A program made the translations under genes and the position numbers. A stretch of DNA of 64,000 bases from Nitrospira sp. CR1.3 (GTDB lineage Bacteria > Nitrospirota > Nitrospiria > Nitrospirales > Nitrospiraceae), in contig WIAH01000003.1 in NCBI GenBank assembly GCA_014055525.1, positions 124,001 to 188,000 on the forward strand, read 5' to 3'. The notes under the pieces are model-generated. The model made no database searches and had not been told where the DNA came from. It saw only the letters and a list, made by a program, of their open reading frames with translations. Positions 15,914 through 28,299 of this stretch are shown in pieces (the stretch's first letter is position 1; every line of letters starts with the position of its first letter).

Positions 15914-15936
15914 TTGTTTGACGGTCGGTTTTTATT

Positions 15937-16221
15937 ATGTCCAGCAAGGTGAGAGACACAAACCAATCTCTCGGAGACTTAAGGGTCATTCCTGATTTTC
16001 TTCCAAGTCCCGATGATCTGGTCTTTCGGGACGAAGGGGTCAAGGTGACCATCGCGCTAAGTAAACGAAGCGTCGAGTTCTTCAAAGGAGAAGCCCGCAG
16101 GCATCGTACTCAGTATCAGCGCATGATCCGGCGACTGCTCGACACTTACGCCGGGTATCATTCGAAGCCTTCACGTAGTGGATCCCCTCGGACTCGAACC
16201 AAGCTGGCGCGTGCCAGCTAG
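15937..16221 (+). CDS. BrnA-like ribbon-helix-helix antitoxin, apparently orphan
   Basis: A 94-residue protein with DFLPSPDDLVFRDEG then VKVTIALSKRSVEFFKGEARRHRTQYQRMIRRLLDTYA, the pattern of BrnA/CopG-type antitoxins whose RHH domain binds DNA. BrnA normally follows a BrnT toxin; here the gene upstream is higA and no BrnT is seen on either side. It may be a solitary regulator, a remnant, or work with the neighbouring small protein. The C-terminal 17 residues are basic and Ser/Arg rich. Confidence 0.75.
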   Translation: MSSKVRDTNQSLGDLRVIPDFLPSPDDLVFRDEGVKVTIALSKRSVEFFKGEARRHRTQYQRMIRRLLDTYAGYHSKPSRSGSPRTRTKLARAS

Positions 16222-16228
16222 ATAAGTC

Positions 16229-16399
16229 ATGGCTGGACGAGCCAATAAGACAGAACATGCCGGACCGAAAAAAGGACGTGGCGCCTACTGGGGTCGGAAG
16301 GCCGACGCCAAACGCGAGAGCAACCGCGTTCGACGCGAGGGTGCAAAGCGAGCCATTCGGCAGGGCATGACGGAATCAAGGACCGACAACGGGGCCTGA
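16229..16399 (+). CDS. Small basic protein (56 residues), unknown function
   Basis: A 56-residue frame from ATG 16229 to TGA 16397-16399, immediately after the BrnA-like gene. The translation begins MAGRANKTEHAGPKKGRGAY and continues with Arg/Lys/Ala-rich helical sequence (ADAKRESNRVRREGAKRAIR). The NKTEHAGxKKGxGxYxGRKxDAKxxSN pattern recalls a small protein family that I have seen only as uncharacterised. With about one third Arg/Lys it may bind nucleic acid. The ribosome binding site is weak (GATAAG). Confidence 0.6.
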   Translation: MAGRANKTEHAGPKKGRGAYWGRKADAKRESNRVRREGAKRAIRQGMTESRTDNGA

Positions 16400-16476
16400 C
16401 CCCTTAAGTCCCACCTAACAGACGGTTACAGCAGACGGCGATCAATGAGCTGCCGAAGCACGCTCCCTGAGAGAAA

Positions 16477-17028
16477 ATGAAGCCACTGTTTACGGTCCAT
16501 GCCGGCGAGTATCTCGTTGGATCATATATCGAGGCGCACTATCCCAAGTGGAACGTATGGATTCCCTCCAAGGATACTGGCGTTGATTTACTTTTGACGA
16601 ATACTCGAAGTACAAGGGCTGTATCGCTTCAAGTGAAGTTCTCAAAGGACTTTAACCCCACCCACCGTCCAGCGTTTCTTCAGCACAAGCTAATGGCAGC
16701 TGGGTGGTGGACGCACCAAGAGAAGAAGATCAGAGACTCGCGGGCGGATTTCTGGGTTTTTGTCATCCCTTCTTTTACAGAACACGAAACCAGCTTCGTA
16801 ATCCTTAAGCCTAGAGAGCTTCTTCGGCGGCTGCGAGAAATTCACGGCAGAACCAGGAAGCCGATTCACTCGTACCTTTGGATCACGAAAACACGTCGAT
16901 GCTGGGAGGCAAGGGGCTTGCCCAATTCAGATCAAGAGCTGATGGCATTCGATCGCTTCACCGATAAGAAACGAGATTTTACGCTATTTTTGAACGGATG
17001 GCGGGAGATTGAGAAGTGGATGAAATGA
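16477..17028 (+). CDS. Predicted PD-(D/E)xK-fold protein, unknown role
   Basis: A 183-residue protein. Residues about 8-55 read HAGEYLVGSYIEAHYP, then PSKDTGVDLLLTN and AVSLQVKFS: an early Glu, a GxD and a QxK arranged as in PD-(D/E)xK nuclease-fold proteins. The rest (WWTHQEKKIRDSRADFWVFVIP, ILKPRELLRRLREIHG) fits the DUF-type proteins that are often near restriction or toxin genes. Codon use looks more AT-rich than its neighbours, consistent with acquisition. Catalytic activity cannot be confirmed from sequence. No methylase partner is seen. Confidence 0.55.
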   Translation: MKPLFTVHAGEYLVGSYIEAHYPKWNVWIPSKDTGVDLLLTNTRSTRAVSLQVKFSKDFNPTHRPAFLQHKLMAAGWWTHQEKKIRDSRADFWVFVIPSFTEHETSFVILKPRELLRRLREIHGRTRKPIHSYLWITKTRRCWEARGLPNSDQELMAFDRFTDKKRDFTLFLNGWREIEKWMK

Positions 17029-17445
17029 TAGTAACGATGATGCACCCTTTGGCAACGCGACTGGTCTGCTTGCAACTCGTCGCCTTTTCGTTCTTTAAGA
17101 GCAGCAAGCGGGAGAGAACTTGTTCATGAGGCGACAAATCCAGAAGTGATTTGTCGCCGATGGCTCTCCCTTAGAGCAGCGCTGAGCGGTTATTCCAAGA
17201 AGCAGGCGACAGGTTTGTAGCGACCTGCCGTCTCGTTCGTTTTTTCTGGGTGGCGAGGATCTTAGCGGGTGGCGCCGATCAGGGCCCCCGTCCGCCCGCA
17301 ACGTAAGGGGAGAACAGCCTCTCGACAGAGCGAACGACGAGGAGAGTTGATAGGTCAATACGGTGAAGATGATTGAAGGATTCCCACGGGGGGATGGGTG
17401 GAGTGAGGACGGACGGGGTGACCGGCGACAGGCCCCGCGGGTAGG
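17029..17445. other. Gene-free region with strong hairpins (candidate structured RNA)
   Basis: About 415 bp without a convincing gene on either strand. GGCGACAAATC (17130-17140) and GATTTGTCGCC (17148-17158) form a perfect 11-bp stem with a 7-nt loop, enclosed by GGGAGAG (17110-17116) and CTCTCCC (17164-17170). A second stem GCAGG/CCTGC (17202-17206/17224-17228) is followed by a T run at about 17239-17245. I checked by eye for RNase P, tmRNA, SRP and 6S signatures and saw none. It could be a small RNA or the remnant of an accessory insertion. Confidence 0.4.
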
Positions 17446-17634
17446 TTAATCCGCTTCCGGTTCCGACGACCCGTGCTGGTGCGACACCCGATCCTCGTCG
17501 AACAACTCCGCCATTTCCTCCGCAATCATGTCACGGTCGTTCGGAACGGAGATCAGCGGAATTTCTTTCCGGGCCTTCGGCTCGTCCTCGGGGGGAGGCG
17601 CTTTCGGATCAGGTTGTTTCGCCTTGTCACTCAT
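17446..17634 (-). CDS. Small acidic/proline-rich protein, hypothetical
   Basis: A 62-residue protein (from ATG 17634, MSDKAKQ) rich in Pro, Glu and Asp: KQPDPKAPPPEDEPKARKEIP then LISVPNDRDMIAEEMAELFDED. It looks intrinsically disordered with one acidic helix. No clear ribosome binding site is seen, and an upstream TTG at 17640 is possible. I do not recognise a family; the frame may be real because it has consistent codon use and a tidy stop, but evidence is thin. Confidence 0.45.
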   Translation of the reverse strand: MSDKAKQPDPKAPPPEDEPKARKEIPLISVPNDRDMIAEEMAELFDEDRVSHQHGSSEPEAD

Positions 17635-17673
17635 ACTCAACAGTATACAGCAGCGCGCTGTTGAAAATGGGAA

Positions 17674-18033
17674 TTATTCGAAGGCCTCCAGCGACGACTT
17701 CTCAGGAAACCTCCTCTTACAGTTCCCGCAAGTCACGAAGTAGATCGCTTCCCGGACCGACATCGTGATGCGAAAATCGAGACTGACTCCCTTATGGTTG
17801 CAAGCGGTGCAGGAGATTTCCTTCAAGCGATAGGGCACGTCCGGCTGCGTGCGGAGATAGAACTCCATGTCGGTGTAGACCGGGAAACTGTAATAGCATT
17901 TCTTGCAGATCCCCCGCCATTCGCCGTCCGACTGCATAAACCGCTGATCGATTCCGAAACTGGAACCCTTGCAGATCGCGCATTGGACCGTCGACAGCCT
18001 GTCTTCGACATCTGCCACGGAGGGGTTCGGCAT
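17674..18033 (-). CDS. Zinc-ribbon protein of unknown function
   Basis: A 119-residue protein with four CxxC pairs: CAICKG, CKKCYY, CTACNH and CGNCKR, i.e. two tandem zinc-ribbon-like units of about 50 residues. Between them lies a short strand-rich segment (EFYLRTQPDVPYRLKEIS). Such proteins bind zinc and often nucleic acid or a protein partner. I do not know a specific function. It is divergent from the phosphatase at 18148. Confidence 0.65.
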   Translation of the reverse strand: MPNPSVADVEDRLSTVQCAICKGSSFGIDQRFMQSDGEWRGICKKCYYSFPVYTDMEFYLRTQPDVPYRLKEISCTACNHKGVSLDFRITMSVREAIYFVTCGNCKRRFPEKSSLEAFE

Positions 18034-18147
18034 GGGGTGAGTGCTCCTTCAATAGGGTGGGGCAGTATAGCCTTCGTTCAGAAAGGACTGCAATGGTCGC
18101 AGGAATCGCGCTTGATCACGAAAGGGTCCACCCCTATATTGGACATC

Positions 18148-18579
18148 ATGCACCAGATCACAGAGACACTTGCAGTCGGGAATATCTACGATGCCGAAAG
18201 GCCGCCCGCCACATTCGGCGCGCTCCTTCTCGTCGCCGAGGAATTCTCGATCGAACCACCGGCCGGGCTAGCCTACAGCAAGATTCCATTGAAAGAATAT
18301 GGGGAAGCGGGGATCGATTCGCTGGACCGCGCAGTAGGCTGGATCGAGCGGCAACTCCCAGCGAATCGCGTGCTGGTCTGTTGCCGTGCCGGAATGGGGC
18401 GATCGGTGTCGGTCGTCATGGCCTATCTCTGTTGCGTCCAGGGCATGGCCTATCCCGACGTGTGGGAACTCGCGAAGACCAAGCGGCCCGGCGCCGTCCC
18501 CTTGCCGAACCTGCGTTCCACGATTGAACGGCTTCAACAGCTTCGTCAAACTCGAAAGCCGACTGCCCCGCCACGCTAA
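18148..18579 (+). CDS. Dual-specificity / tyrosine phosphatase family protein
   Basis: A 143-residue phosphatase. The P-loop CRAGMGRS (residues 75-82; C-x5-R-S form) is intact and preceded by VLVC. An upstream Asp that could act as general acid is in DAERPPATFG or KEYGEAGID. I start it at ATG 18148 (MHQITETLAVGN), which begins the fold; the longer in-frame extension upstream overlaps the divergent zinc-ribbon gene. The substrate is unknown. C-terminal RxxxRKPTAPPR is a short basic tail. Confidence 0.78.
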   Translation: MHQITETLAVGNIYDAERPPATFGALLLVAEEFSIEPPAGLAYSKIPLKEYGEAGIDSLDRAVGWIERQLPANRVLVCCRAGMGRSVSVVMAYLCCVQGMAYPDVWELAKTKRPGAVPLPNLRSTIERLQQLRQTRKPTAPPR

Positions 18580-18671
18580 GCCTGAATCGCTTCTGCCTGC
18601 GGGGATTGCCTTTGCCGGGCTCTGTATGGCCTAATTCAGCGAATGCTCCTCTCGATCCAGCGGAGTGCCTC

Positions 18672-19601
18672 ATGCCGGAATTGCCGGAAGCCGAAGTCGT
18701 TGCCCGACAGATCCGGTCCGGCCTTCTCGGCGCCACACTAGCTGAAGCCAGGATCAGCCGTGAAGACATTGTCAGGGAAGGGTTCAGCACCCTCTCCTGG
18801 TATCGAGGCGCGCGGCTGACCTCCGTTGATCGCTACGGGAAAAGCGTGGCGCTGGGATTCGAGGAGAACGGAGAGATCCGTTATGTCGTAGCCGAGCTTG
18901 GCATGACCGGTCTTCTGCTCTTCGAGTCTGTCCAAGTCAAGCATCCTCAACATGTGCATGTCGAGTTGTCCTTCACCGGAGGACAGGAGCCGACTCTCCG
19001 TTACTGGAATCCCCGACGGTTCGGACGGCTGTTCCTGCTCGATCCGGCGGGACTCGACCGCTATCGGTCCAGGCGCTTCGGCTGCGATCCTTTGAAGGTT
19101 TCATGGGATGAATTTGCCCGCCTCCTGACCGGCCGACGGGCCAGGTTGAAGCCGCTGTTGATGCAGCAGCAAGTCATCGCCGGCATCGGCAACATTTACG
19201 CCAACGAGATTCTATTTCGAGCCGGACTGCACCCGGACTATCTGGCCAATCGGCTGCGTCCCGACAAGATCGAGCAGCTCTACCACATTACTCAGGGGGT
19301 GCTCCGGGAGGCCATCAGCTCCGGAGGATCGAGTGTGAGGGATTTCTTTGCTCCAGACGGGAGCGAAGGCTGCTACAAGCGTTATCATCTTGTCTATGGG
19401 AAGGAAGGGCAGCCCTGTCCCAATCGCTGCGGGCGAAGCATCCGGCGTCTTCAAAGCGAAAGGAGTTCGTTCATCTGTCCTGATTGTCAGACCAGACGGC
19501 GAAAGAGAGCGGGTACAATTCAAAAGCCGAAGGAACGAGCCAAAAGAACGTTAGAAATCGGCAGCTTGCAACCATCTGGCCCACCACAGCCGATCGGCTA
19601 G
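18672..19601 (+). CDS. fpg: Formamidopyrimidine-DNA glycosylase
   Basis: A 309-residue Fpg/MutM. The mature N-terminus is PELPEAEV, with the catalytic Pro-2 and Glu-3, which fixes the start at ATG 18672. A conserved Lys (DRYGKSVAL), the helix-two-turn-helix QQQVIAGIGNIYANEILFRAGLHP and the C-terminal zinc finger CPNRCG...CPDCQ are present. It removes 8-oxoguanine and ring-opened purines. The protein is about 35 residues longer than typical because of a basic tail after the zinc finger (RRRKRAGTIQKPKERAKRTLE). Confidence 0.95.
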   Translation: MPELPEAEVVARQIRSGLLGATLAEARISREDIVREGFSTLSWYRGARLTSVDRYGKSVALGFEENGEIRYVVAELGMTGLLLFESVQVKHPQHVHVELSFTGGQEPTLRYWNPRRFGRLFLLDPAGLDRYRSRRFGCDPLKVSWDEFARLLTGRRARLKPLLMQQQVIAGIGNIYANEILFRAGLHPDYLANRLRPDKIEQLYHITQGVLREAISSGGSSVRDFFAPDGSEGCYKRYHLVYGKEGQPCPNRCGRSIRRLQSERSSFICPDCQTRRRKRAGTIQKPKERAKRTLEIGSLQPSGPPQPIG

Positions 19602-19638
19602 GCCTTTTGATCCCTTGCGGCTTAGTACCTCTGGTGTA

Positions 19639-19667
19639 TTGAGTCATCATCGCTATTTCGCTACAAT
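19639..19667 (+). promoter_or_regulatory. Promoter of the ATP-citrate lyase cluster
   Basis: TTGAGT (19639-19644) and TACAAT (19662-19667) with a 17-bp spacer. It lies 50 bp upstream of the aclB start, after the fpg gene, and is the best promoter match before the rTCA block. Confidence 0.65.
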
Positions 19668-19716
19668 CCGGCTCCCTTATCGCCTGTTTCCACTCGCGTC
19701 ATTAAGGAGATCCGCC

Positions 19717-20916
19717 ATGGCCAAAGTGCTGGAAGGTCCCGGCATGGGACTGATGAAGAAATGGGGAATCGCCGTTCCGCAGTATGTGGTTGTCACCTCC
19801 GCAGATGAACTCGCCAAGCTCGGACAAGCCAATGAATGGATGAAGAAGAGCAAGCTGGTTGCCAAGGCGCACGAAGCCTTGGGGTCCCGGTTCAAGCTTG
19901 GGCTCGTGAAGGTCGGACTCGACCTCAACGGCGCCGTCGCTGCGACCAAAGAAATGATCGGTCGTCAGGTCGGCAGCATTACGGTGACCCAGGTCATCGT
20001 GTCCGAGATGATCCCGCACAAGGAAGAATACTACTGCGCGGTGAAGTCGACGCGCGAAGGAAGCGAGATCCTGGTCGCCAATTGCGGCGGCATCGAAGTG
20101 GAATCGAACTGGGACCGTGTGAAGCGCCTGACGTTGGATGTAGGACAGCAGCCCACACCGGAAGGATTGGAAAAGCTGGCCAAAGACGCGGGATTCTCCG
20201 GCGCGCTCGCGAAGAAGATGGCGGAATTCGCCGGCAAGATGTTCACCTGCTTCGATAACGAAGATGCGCAATACCTCGAAGTGAATCCCGTCGTCACGCG
20301 TGAAAGCGACGGAGAACTCGTCGCCCTCGACGCCGTTACCTTGCTCGACGGGGACGCCAAGTTCCGGCACCCTGATTGGAACTTCCAATTTGCGGCCGAG
20401 TTCGGCCGCGCCTATTCAAGAGATGAAATGGAAGTGATGGCCGTTGACAGCAAGATCAAGGGCTCAGTCAAATTCATCGAGATCCCCGGCGGCGATACGG
20501 CGATGCTTCCGGCAGGCGGCGGCGCCAGCGTCTACTATTCCGATGCGGTGGTTGCGCGCGGAGGCAAGCTCGCGAACTATGCCGAATATTCAGGCGATCC
20601 ACCGGATTGGGCCGTTGAAGTTCTCACGGAGAAGGTCTGTTCTTTGCCCGGCATCAAAAACATCATCGTGGGCGGCGCCATTGCGAATTTCACCGATGTC
20701 AAGAAGACGTTCGGCGGCATTATCAACGGTTTCCGGAAGGCAAAATCCGAAGGCAAGCTCAAGCAAGTCAGGATTTGGGTGCGCCGCGGCGGCCCGAGAG
20801 AAAAAGAAGGCCTGGATGCGATGCGCGCGCTCAAGGACGAAGGGTTCGACATCAACGTCTTCGATCGCAATACACCGCTCACAGACATCGTCGACAAGGC
20901 GCTTCAAAATAAGTAA
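19717..20916 (+). CDS. aclB: ATP-citrate lyase, beta subunit
   Basis: A 399-residue protein of the succinyl-CoA-synthetase-beta/ATP-grasp type, the small subunit of bacterial ATP-citrate lyase. With AclA it splits citrate to acetyl-CoA and oxaloacetate, the key step of the rTCA cycle. Visible are the N-terminal GMGLMKKWGIAVP, the ATP-grasp segment SKLVAKAHEALGSR..GLVKVGLDL and the C-terminal ligase domain NIIVGGAIANFTDVKKTF. I chose ATG 19717 (MAKVLEGPG) with ribosome binding site AAGGAG at 19704-19709. The junction to aclA (97 bp) holds an iterated-unit hairpin. Confidence 0.95.
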   Translation: MAKVLEGPGMGLMKKWGIAVPQYVVVTSADELAKLGQANEWMKKSKLVAKAHEALGSRFKLGLVKVGLDLNGAVAATKEMIGRQVGSITVTQVIVSEMIPHKEEYYCAVKSTREGSEILVANCGGIEVESNWDRVKRLTLDVGQQPTPEGLEKLAKDAGFSGALAKKMAEFAGKMFTCFDNEDAQYLEVNPVVTRESDGELVALDAVTLLDGDAKFRHPDWNFQFAAEFGRAYSRDEMEVMAVDSKIKGSVKFIEIPGGDTAMLPAGGGASVYYSDAVVARGGKLANYAEYSGDPPDWAVEVLTEKVCSLPGIKNIIVGGAIANFTDVKKTFGGIINGFRKAKSEGKLKQVRIWVRRGGPREKEGLDAMRALKDEGFDINVFDRNTPLTDIVDKALQNK

Positions 20917-20917
20917 C

Positions 20918-20990
20918 GAGTGCTGAATCCTGAGTGCTGAGCGAAAAGACGCGCTCTTGAACTCAGCATCCAGCGCTGCGCACTCAGCAC
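20918..20990. repeat. Iterated-unit hairpin between aclB and aclA (GAGTGCTGA type)
   Basis: The left arm (20918-20942) carries GAGTGCTGA twice, with ATCCT between; the right arm (20959-20990) carries CTCAGCATCC and GCACTCAGCAC. GTGCTGAG/CTCAGCAC pair exactly. The loop contains AAAAGACGCGCTC. The same design with other units recurs at the later junctions of this block. Confidence 0.75.
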
Positions 20991-21012
20991 CGAGGAAAAA
21001 AGGGAGACTCCG

Positions 21013-22833
21013 ATGAGTATTCTCGCTAACAAAGACACTCACGTGGTGATTCAGGGCGGCCAGGCCGGCGTCAATGCCGCCCGCCGCATGGCCGAGTTCT
21101 GTTATCTCATCAAGCGCCCGTTGAACGTCGAAGCCTTTGTTTATCCCCCCGACGCCGGCAAGACCAACGAGATTCCCTACGGCAGCGGATTGATCGCCAT
21201 TCCCGTGTATAAATCGATCGCGGAAGCCACGAAACACCATCCGAACATCAATACAAGCCTCGTCTATATCGGCGCGGATCGCGCGATGAAGGGCGGGATG
21301 GAGGCGCTCGACGATCCGCATATCAAAGTCGTGTCCATGATCACCGAAGGCGTGCCTGAAAAGGATGCGAAGCTGCTGGGCGCGCACGCGCGGAAGCTGG
21401 GTAAGGTATTCAACGGTCCCTCCTCGATCGGCATCATCTCCGCCGGTTCCTGCCGGCTGGGCGTGATCGGCGGAGCATTCGATAATCTCGTGCTGTCCAA
21501 ACTCTACCGCGAAGGATCATTCGGCGTCATTACCAAGTCCGGCGGACTCTCCAATGAGATCATCTGGATCTGCTCGCAGTTTGCCGACGGGATTACGACG
21601 GCCATCGGCATCGGCGGCGATGCCTATCCCGGCACCGACTACGTCAGCTATCTCGAAATGTTCGAGAACGATCCGCAGACAAAGGCCGTGGTCATCGTCG
21701 GTGAAATGGGCGGCGATCTCGAAGAGCGCGCGGCCGAGTGGTATGGCGCTAAGAAGCGGCGGATCAAGCTTATCGGCGTGGTTTCAGGATTCTGCCAGGA
21801 AAGTCTGCCGAAGGGAATGAAGTTCGGCCATGCCGGTGCGAAGGAAGGCATGAAAGGCGAAGGGTCGGCCCGCTCCAAATCGGATGCCCTCAAAAAGGCC
21901 GGCGCAATTGTGCCTCCGACCTTCGGAGCGCTCGGCCCCGCCATCAAGGAAACCTATCAGGAACTGCTGAAATCCGGCCAGGTGAAGGAGCCGGTCGAAC
22001 CGGCCGTGCTGCCCAGACTGCCGAAGTCAATTGAGGAGGCGATGAAGGCGGACGAGGTGATGGTCGCCCCGCTGATCCGCACGACGATCAGCGACGACCG
22101 AGGCGACGAACCCTGTTACGACGGCTACCCGGCGTCCGAGTTGATCAACAAAGGGTATGAAATACCCCACGTCATCGGACTGCTGTGGGACAAGCGGCTG
22201 ATCTCCAAGCAGGAAGCCGAGATCATCAAGCGGATCATGATGCTGTCCGCTGACCACGGCCCCTGCGTGAGCGGGGCCTATGCGACGATCCTTGCGGCCT
22301 GCGCGGGCATCGGGCTGTCACAGGCGGTCGCAGCAGGCATGATCATGATCGGCCCCCGCTTCGGCGGCGCGGTGACGGATGCCGGCCGGTTTTTCAAATA
22401 TGCCGTCGACAATAAGATGTCCGTCGACGACTTCCTCGCATACATGAAAAAGAATCATGGGCCGGTTCCCGGTATCGGACATCGCGTGAAGAGCCTGCGC
22501 AATCCCGACAAGCGCGTGAAGGAATTGGTGGGGTATGTCAAGAGTCTGCCCATCAAGACGCCGTGCCTCGACTTCGCGCTCGAAGTCGAGAAAGTCACGG
22601 CGGCCAAGAAGGACAACTTAATCTTGAACGTGGACGGGACGATGGCCGCCGTCCTCGTCGACATTGGATTCCCGATCGACAGCCTGAACGGCTTCTTTAT
22701 TCTTTCTCGCACGATCGGCTTGATCGGCCACTGGGTCGATCAGAAGCGCCAGGACAGCCGACTGATCCGGCTGTTCGATTACTTGGTAAATTATGCGGCG
22801 CCGAAGCGAAGAGAAGTACCGCCGTTGAAATAA
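21013..22833 (+). CDS. aclA: ATP-citrate lyase, alpha subunit
   Basis: A 606-residue protein fusing a succinyl-CoA-synthetase-alpha-like half with a citrate-synthase-like half. The phosphohistidine loop is KFGHAGAKEG (about residue 276). The C-terminal domain has SADHGPCVSGAYATILAAC, MIGPRFGGAVTDAGRFF and PGIGHRVKSLRNPDKRV, the citryl-CoA-lyase/citrate-synthase motifs. Length and order (aclB then aclA) match the Chlorobium type, not the separate citryl-CoA synthetase and lyase of Hydrogenobacter. Ribosome binding site GGGAGA precedes ATG 21013. Confidence 0.96.
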   Translation: MSILANKDTHVVIQGGQAGVNAARRMAEFCYLIKRPLNVEAFVYPPDAGKTNEIPYGSGLIAIPVYKSIAEATKHHPNINTSLVYIGADRAMKGGMEALDDPHIKVVSMITEGVPEKDAKLLGAHARKLGKVFNGPSSIGIISAGSCRLGVIGGAFDNLVLSKLYREGSFGVITKSGGLSNEIIWICSQFADGITTAIGIGGDAYPGTDYVSYLEMFENDPQTKAVVIVGEMGGDLEERAAEWYGAKKRRIKLIGVVSGFCQESLPKGMKFGHAGAKEGMKGEGSARSKSDALKKAGAIVPPTFGALGPAIKETYQELLKSGQVKEPVEPAVLPRLPKSIEEAMKADEVMVAPLIRTTISDDRGDEPCYDGYPASELINKGYEIPHVIGLLWDKRLISKQEAEIIKRIMMLSADHGPCVSGAYATILAACAGIGLSQAVAAGMIMIGPRFGGAVTDAGRFFKYAVDNKMSVDDFLAYMKKNHGPVPGIGHRVKSLRNPDKRVKELVGYVKSLPIKTPCLDFALEVEKVTAAKKDNLILNVDGTMAAVLVDIGFPIDSLNGFFILSRTIGLIGHWVDQKRQDSRLIRLFDYLVNYAAPKRREVPPLK

Positions 22834-22835
22834 CA

Positions 22836-22906
22836 CGTCAATCGTCATGCGTCATCGTTTTGGCGCAGAACGGTGGGAGTTCCCGCGATTGACGTTTGAC
22901 GATTAA
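22836..22906. repeat. Iterated-unit hairpin between aclA and acn (CGTCAATCGTCA type)
   Basis: Left arm 22836-22857 reads CGTCAATCGTCATGCGTCAT; right arm 22885-22906 reads GCGATTGACGTTTGACGATT. Both iterate a CGTCAA-type unit in opposite orientations, giving an imperfect stem with a 27-nt loop. The aconitase ribosome binding site AAGGAG starts just after the right arm. Confidence 0.75.
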
Positions 22907-22917
22907 GGAGTGACGCC

Positions 22918-27419
<4,502 letters not shown>

Positions 27420-27428
27420 TATAGGCGC

Positions 27429-27490
27429 GGGGTGAGAGGCTAGGGGCGAGAGGCATGATGGTGTTCTCTGCCCCTCGCCTCCAGCCCTCA
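27429..27490. repeat. Iterated-unit hairpin between icd and frdB (GAGGCTAGGGGCGAGAG type)
   Basis: Left arm 27429-27454 iterates GAGAGGC and AGGGGCGAGAGGC; right arm 27466-27490 reads CTCTGCCCCTCGCCTCC then AGCCCTC. GAGGC(TA)GGGGC(G)AGAG against its complement is nearly complete. The loop includes ATGATGGTG. The next gene starts at ATG 27500. Confidence 0.75.
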
Positions 27491-27499
27491 ACGAATCGT

Positions 27500-28210
27500 A
27501 TGGCCCAAGAAGATACCAACGTCATTGATCAACCTGAGGTGATGAAACCTCGGATGGTCTCGATCGAGATCTCCGGCAAAAAGTATGAGGTGCCGGAGGG
27601 GATCACCGTCATCAAGGCCCTCTGGTACTCGGGCCAAGAGGTCGTCCGTGGGGCCGGCTGTCTCGGCGGATTCTGCGGCGCCTGCGCGACCTACTATCGG
27701 ACGAAAGACGATCCCAAAGTCAGAACCTGCCTGGCCTGCCAAACTGCGGTGCAAGACGGCATGTCGTTTACGATCATGCCCCCGTTCCCGGCGCGGAAAG
27801 CCATCTACGACATTCAGAAACTGCAAGATCCCAAGCAGGATCTCTTTAATCTCTATCCTGAAGCGCCGCTCTGCCGAAACTGCAACGCCTGCACCGAAGC
27901 CTGTCCGCAGAAAATCGACGTCCGTGAAGGCGTCTGGAAGGCGGTGTTCGGGGATTTCAAAAGCGTGTCCGAAATGTTCATGGATTGCGTGATGTGCGGC
28001 ATGTGCACGCCGGTGTGCATCGCCGATATCGCGCCGAATCTTGTGGCGCTCTACGTCAGCCGCGCGCAAGGGGCGCATTTTGCCGAGAAGCCGCTCGGGT
28101 TGGACAGGCGGATCAAGGAGATTCAAGACGGTCGCTTCGACGACGAATGGAAGAAAATACTCAAGATGAGCGACAAGGAACTGGCCGAACATTGCGCGAC
28201 CATAAAGTGA
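27500..28210 (+). CDS. frdB: Fumarate reductase/succinate dehydrogenase-type iron-sulfur subunit
   Basis: A 236-residue iron-sulfur protein. An N-terminal 2Fe-2S ferredoxin motif (GAGCLGGFCGACATYY with TCLAC) is followed by two 4Fe-4S motifs, CRNCNACTEACPQ and CVMCGMCTPVC, in the order of SdhB/FrdB-like or heterodisulfide-type subunits. It passes electrons to the flavoprotein encoded next. I chose ATG 27500 (MAQEDTN) because the frame further upstream runs through the hairpin repeat; there is no evident Shine-Dalgarno site. No membrane anchor gene follows. The similarity to soluble fumarate reductases of rTCA bacteria is an inference. Confidence 0.82.
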   Translation: MAQEDTNVIDQPEVMKPRMVSIEISGKKYEVPEGITVIKALWYSGQEVVRGAGCLGGFCGACATYYRTKDDPKVRTCLACQTAVQDGMSFTIMPPFPARKAIYDIQKLQDPKQDLFNLYPEAPLCRNCNACTEACPQKIDVREGVWKAVFGDFKSVSEMFMDCVMCGMCTPVCIADIAPNLVALYVSRAQGAHFAEKPLGLDRRIKEIQDGRFDDEWKKILKMSDKELAEHCATIK

Positions 28211-28285
28211 GAAAGTTGGAAAGTAGCAAAGTGTTAAAGGTGATTTTTAGCTCAGAAACTTTCGAACCTTCCAACTTTGCAACTT
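28211..28285. repeat. Iterated-unit hairpin between frdB and frdA (AAAGTTGG type)
   Basis: Left arm 28211-28231 reads GAAAGTTGGAAAGTAGCAAA; right arm 28259-28285 contains CTTTCGAACCTTCC then AACTTTGCAACTT. AAAGTTGGAAAG pairs with the reverse complement in the right arm. The frdA ATG is 14 bp after the right arm. Confidence 0.75.
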
Positions 28286-28299
28286 GTCCCTGACGAATC

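Noticed and set aside
17794..18147. N-terminal extension of the phosphatase
   Set aside because: The extension is antisense to the zinc-ribbon gene and has no phosphatase features; ATG 18148 begins the fold.
27455..27499. ATG 27455 as frdB start
   Set aside because: It sits in the loop of the icd/frdB hairpin, and the encoded residues up to 27499 have no family support; ATG 27500 matches better.
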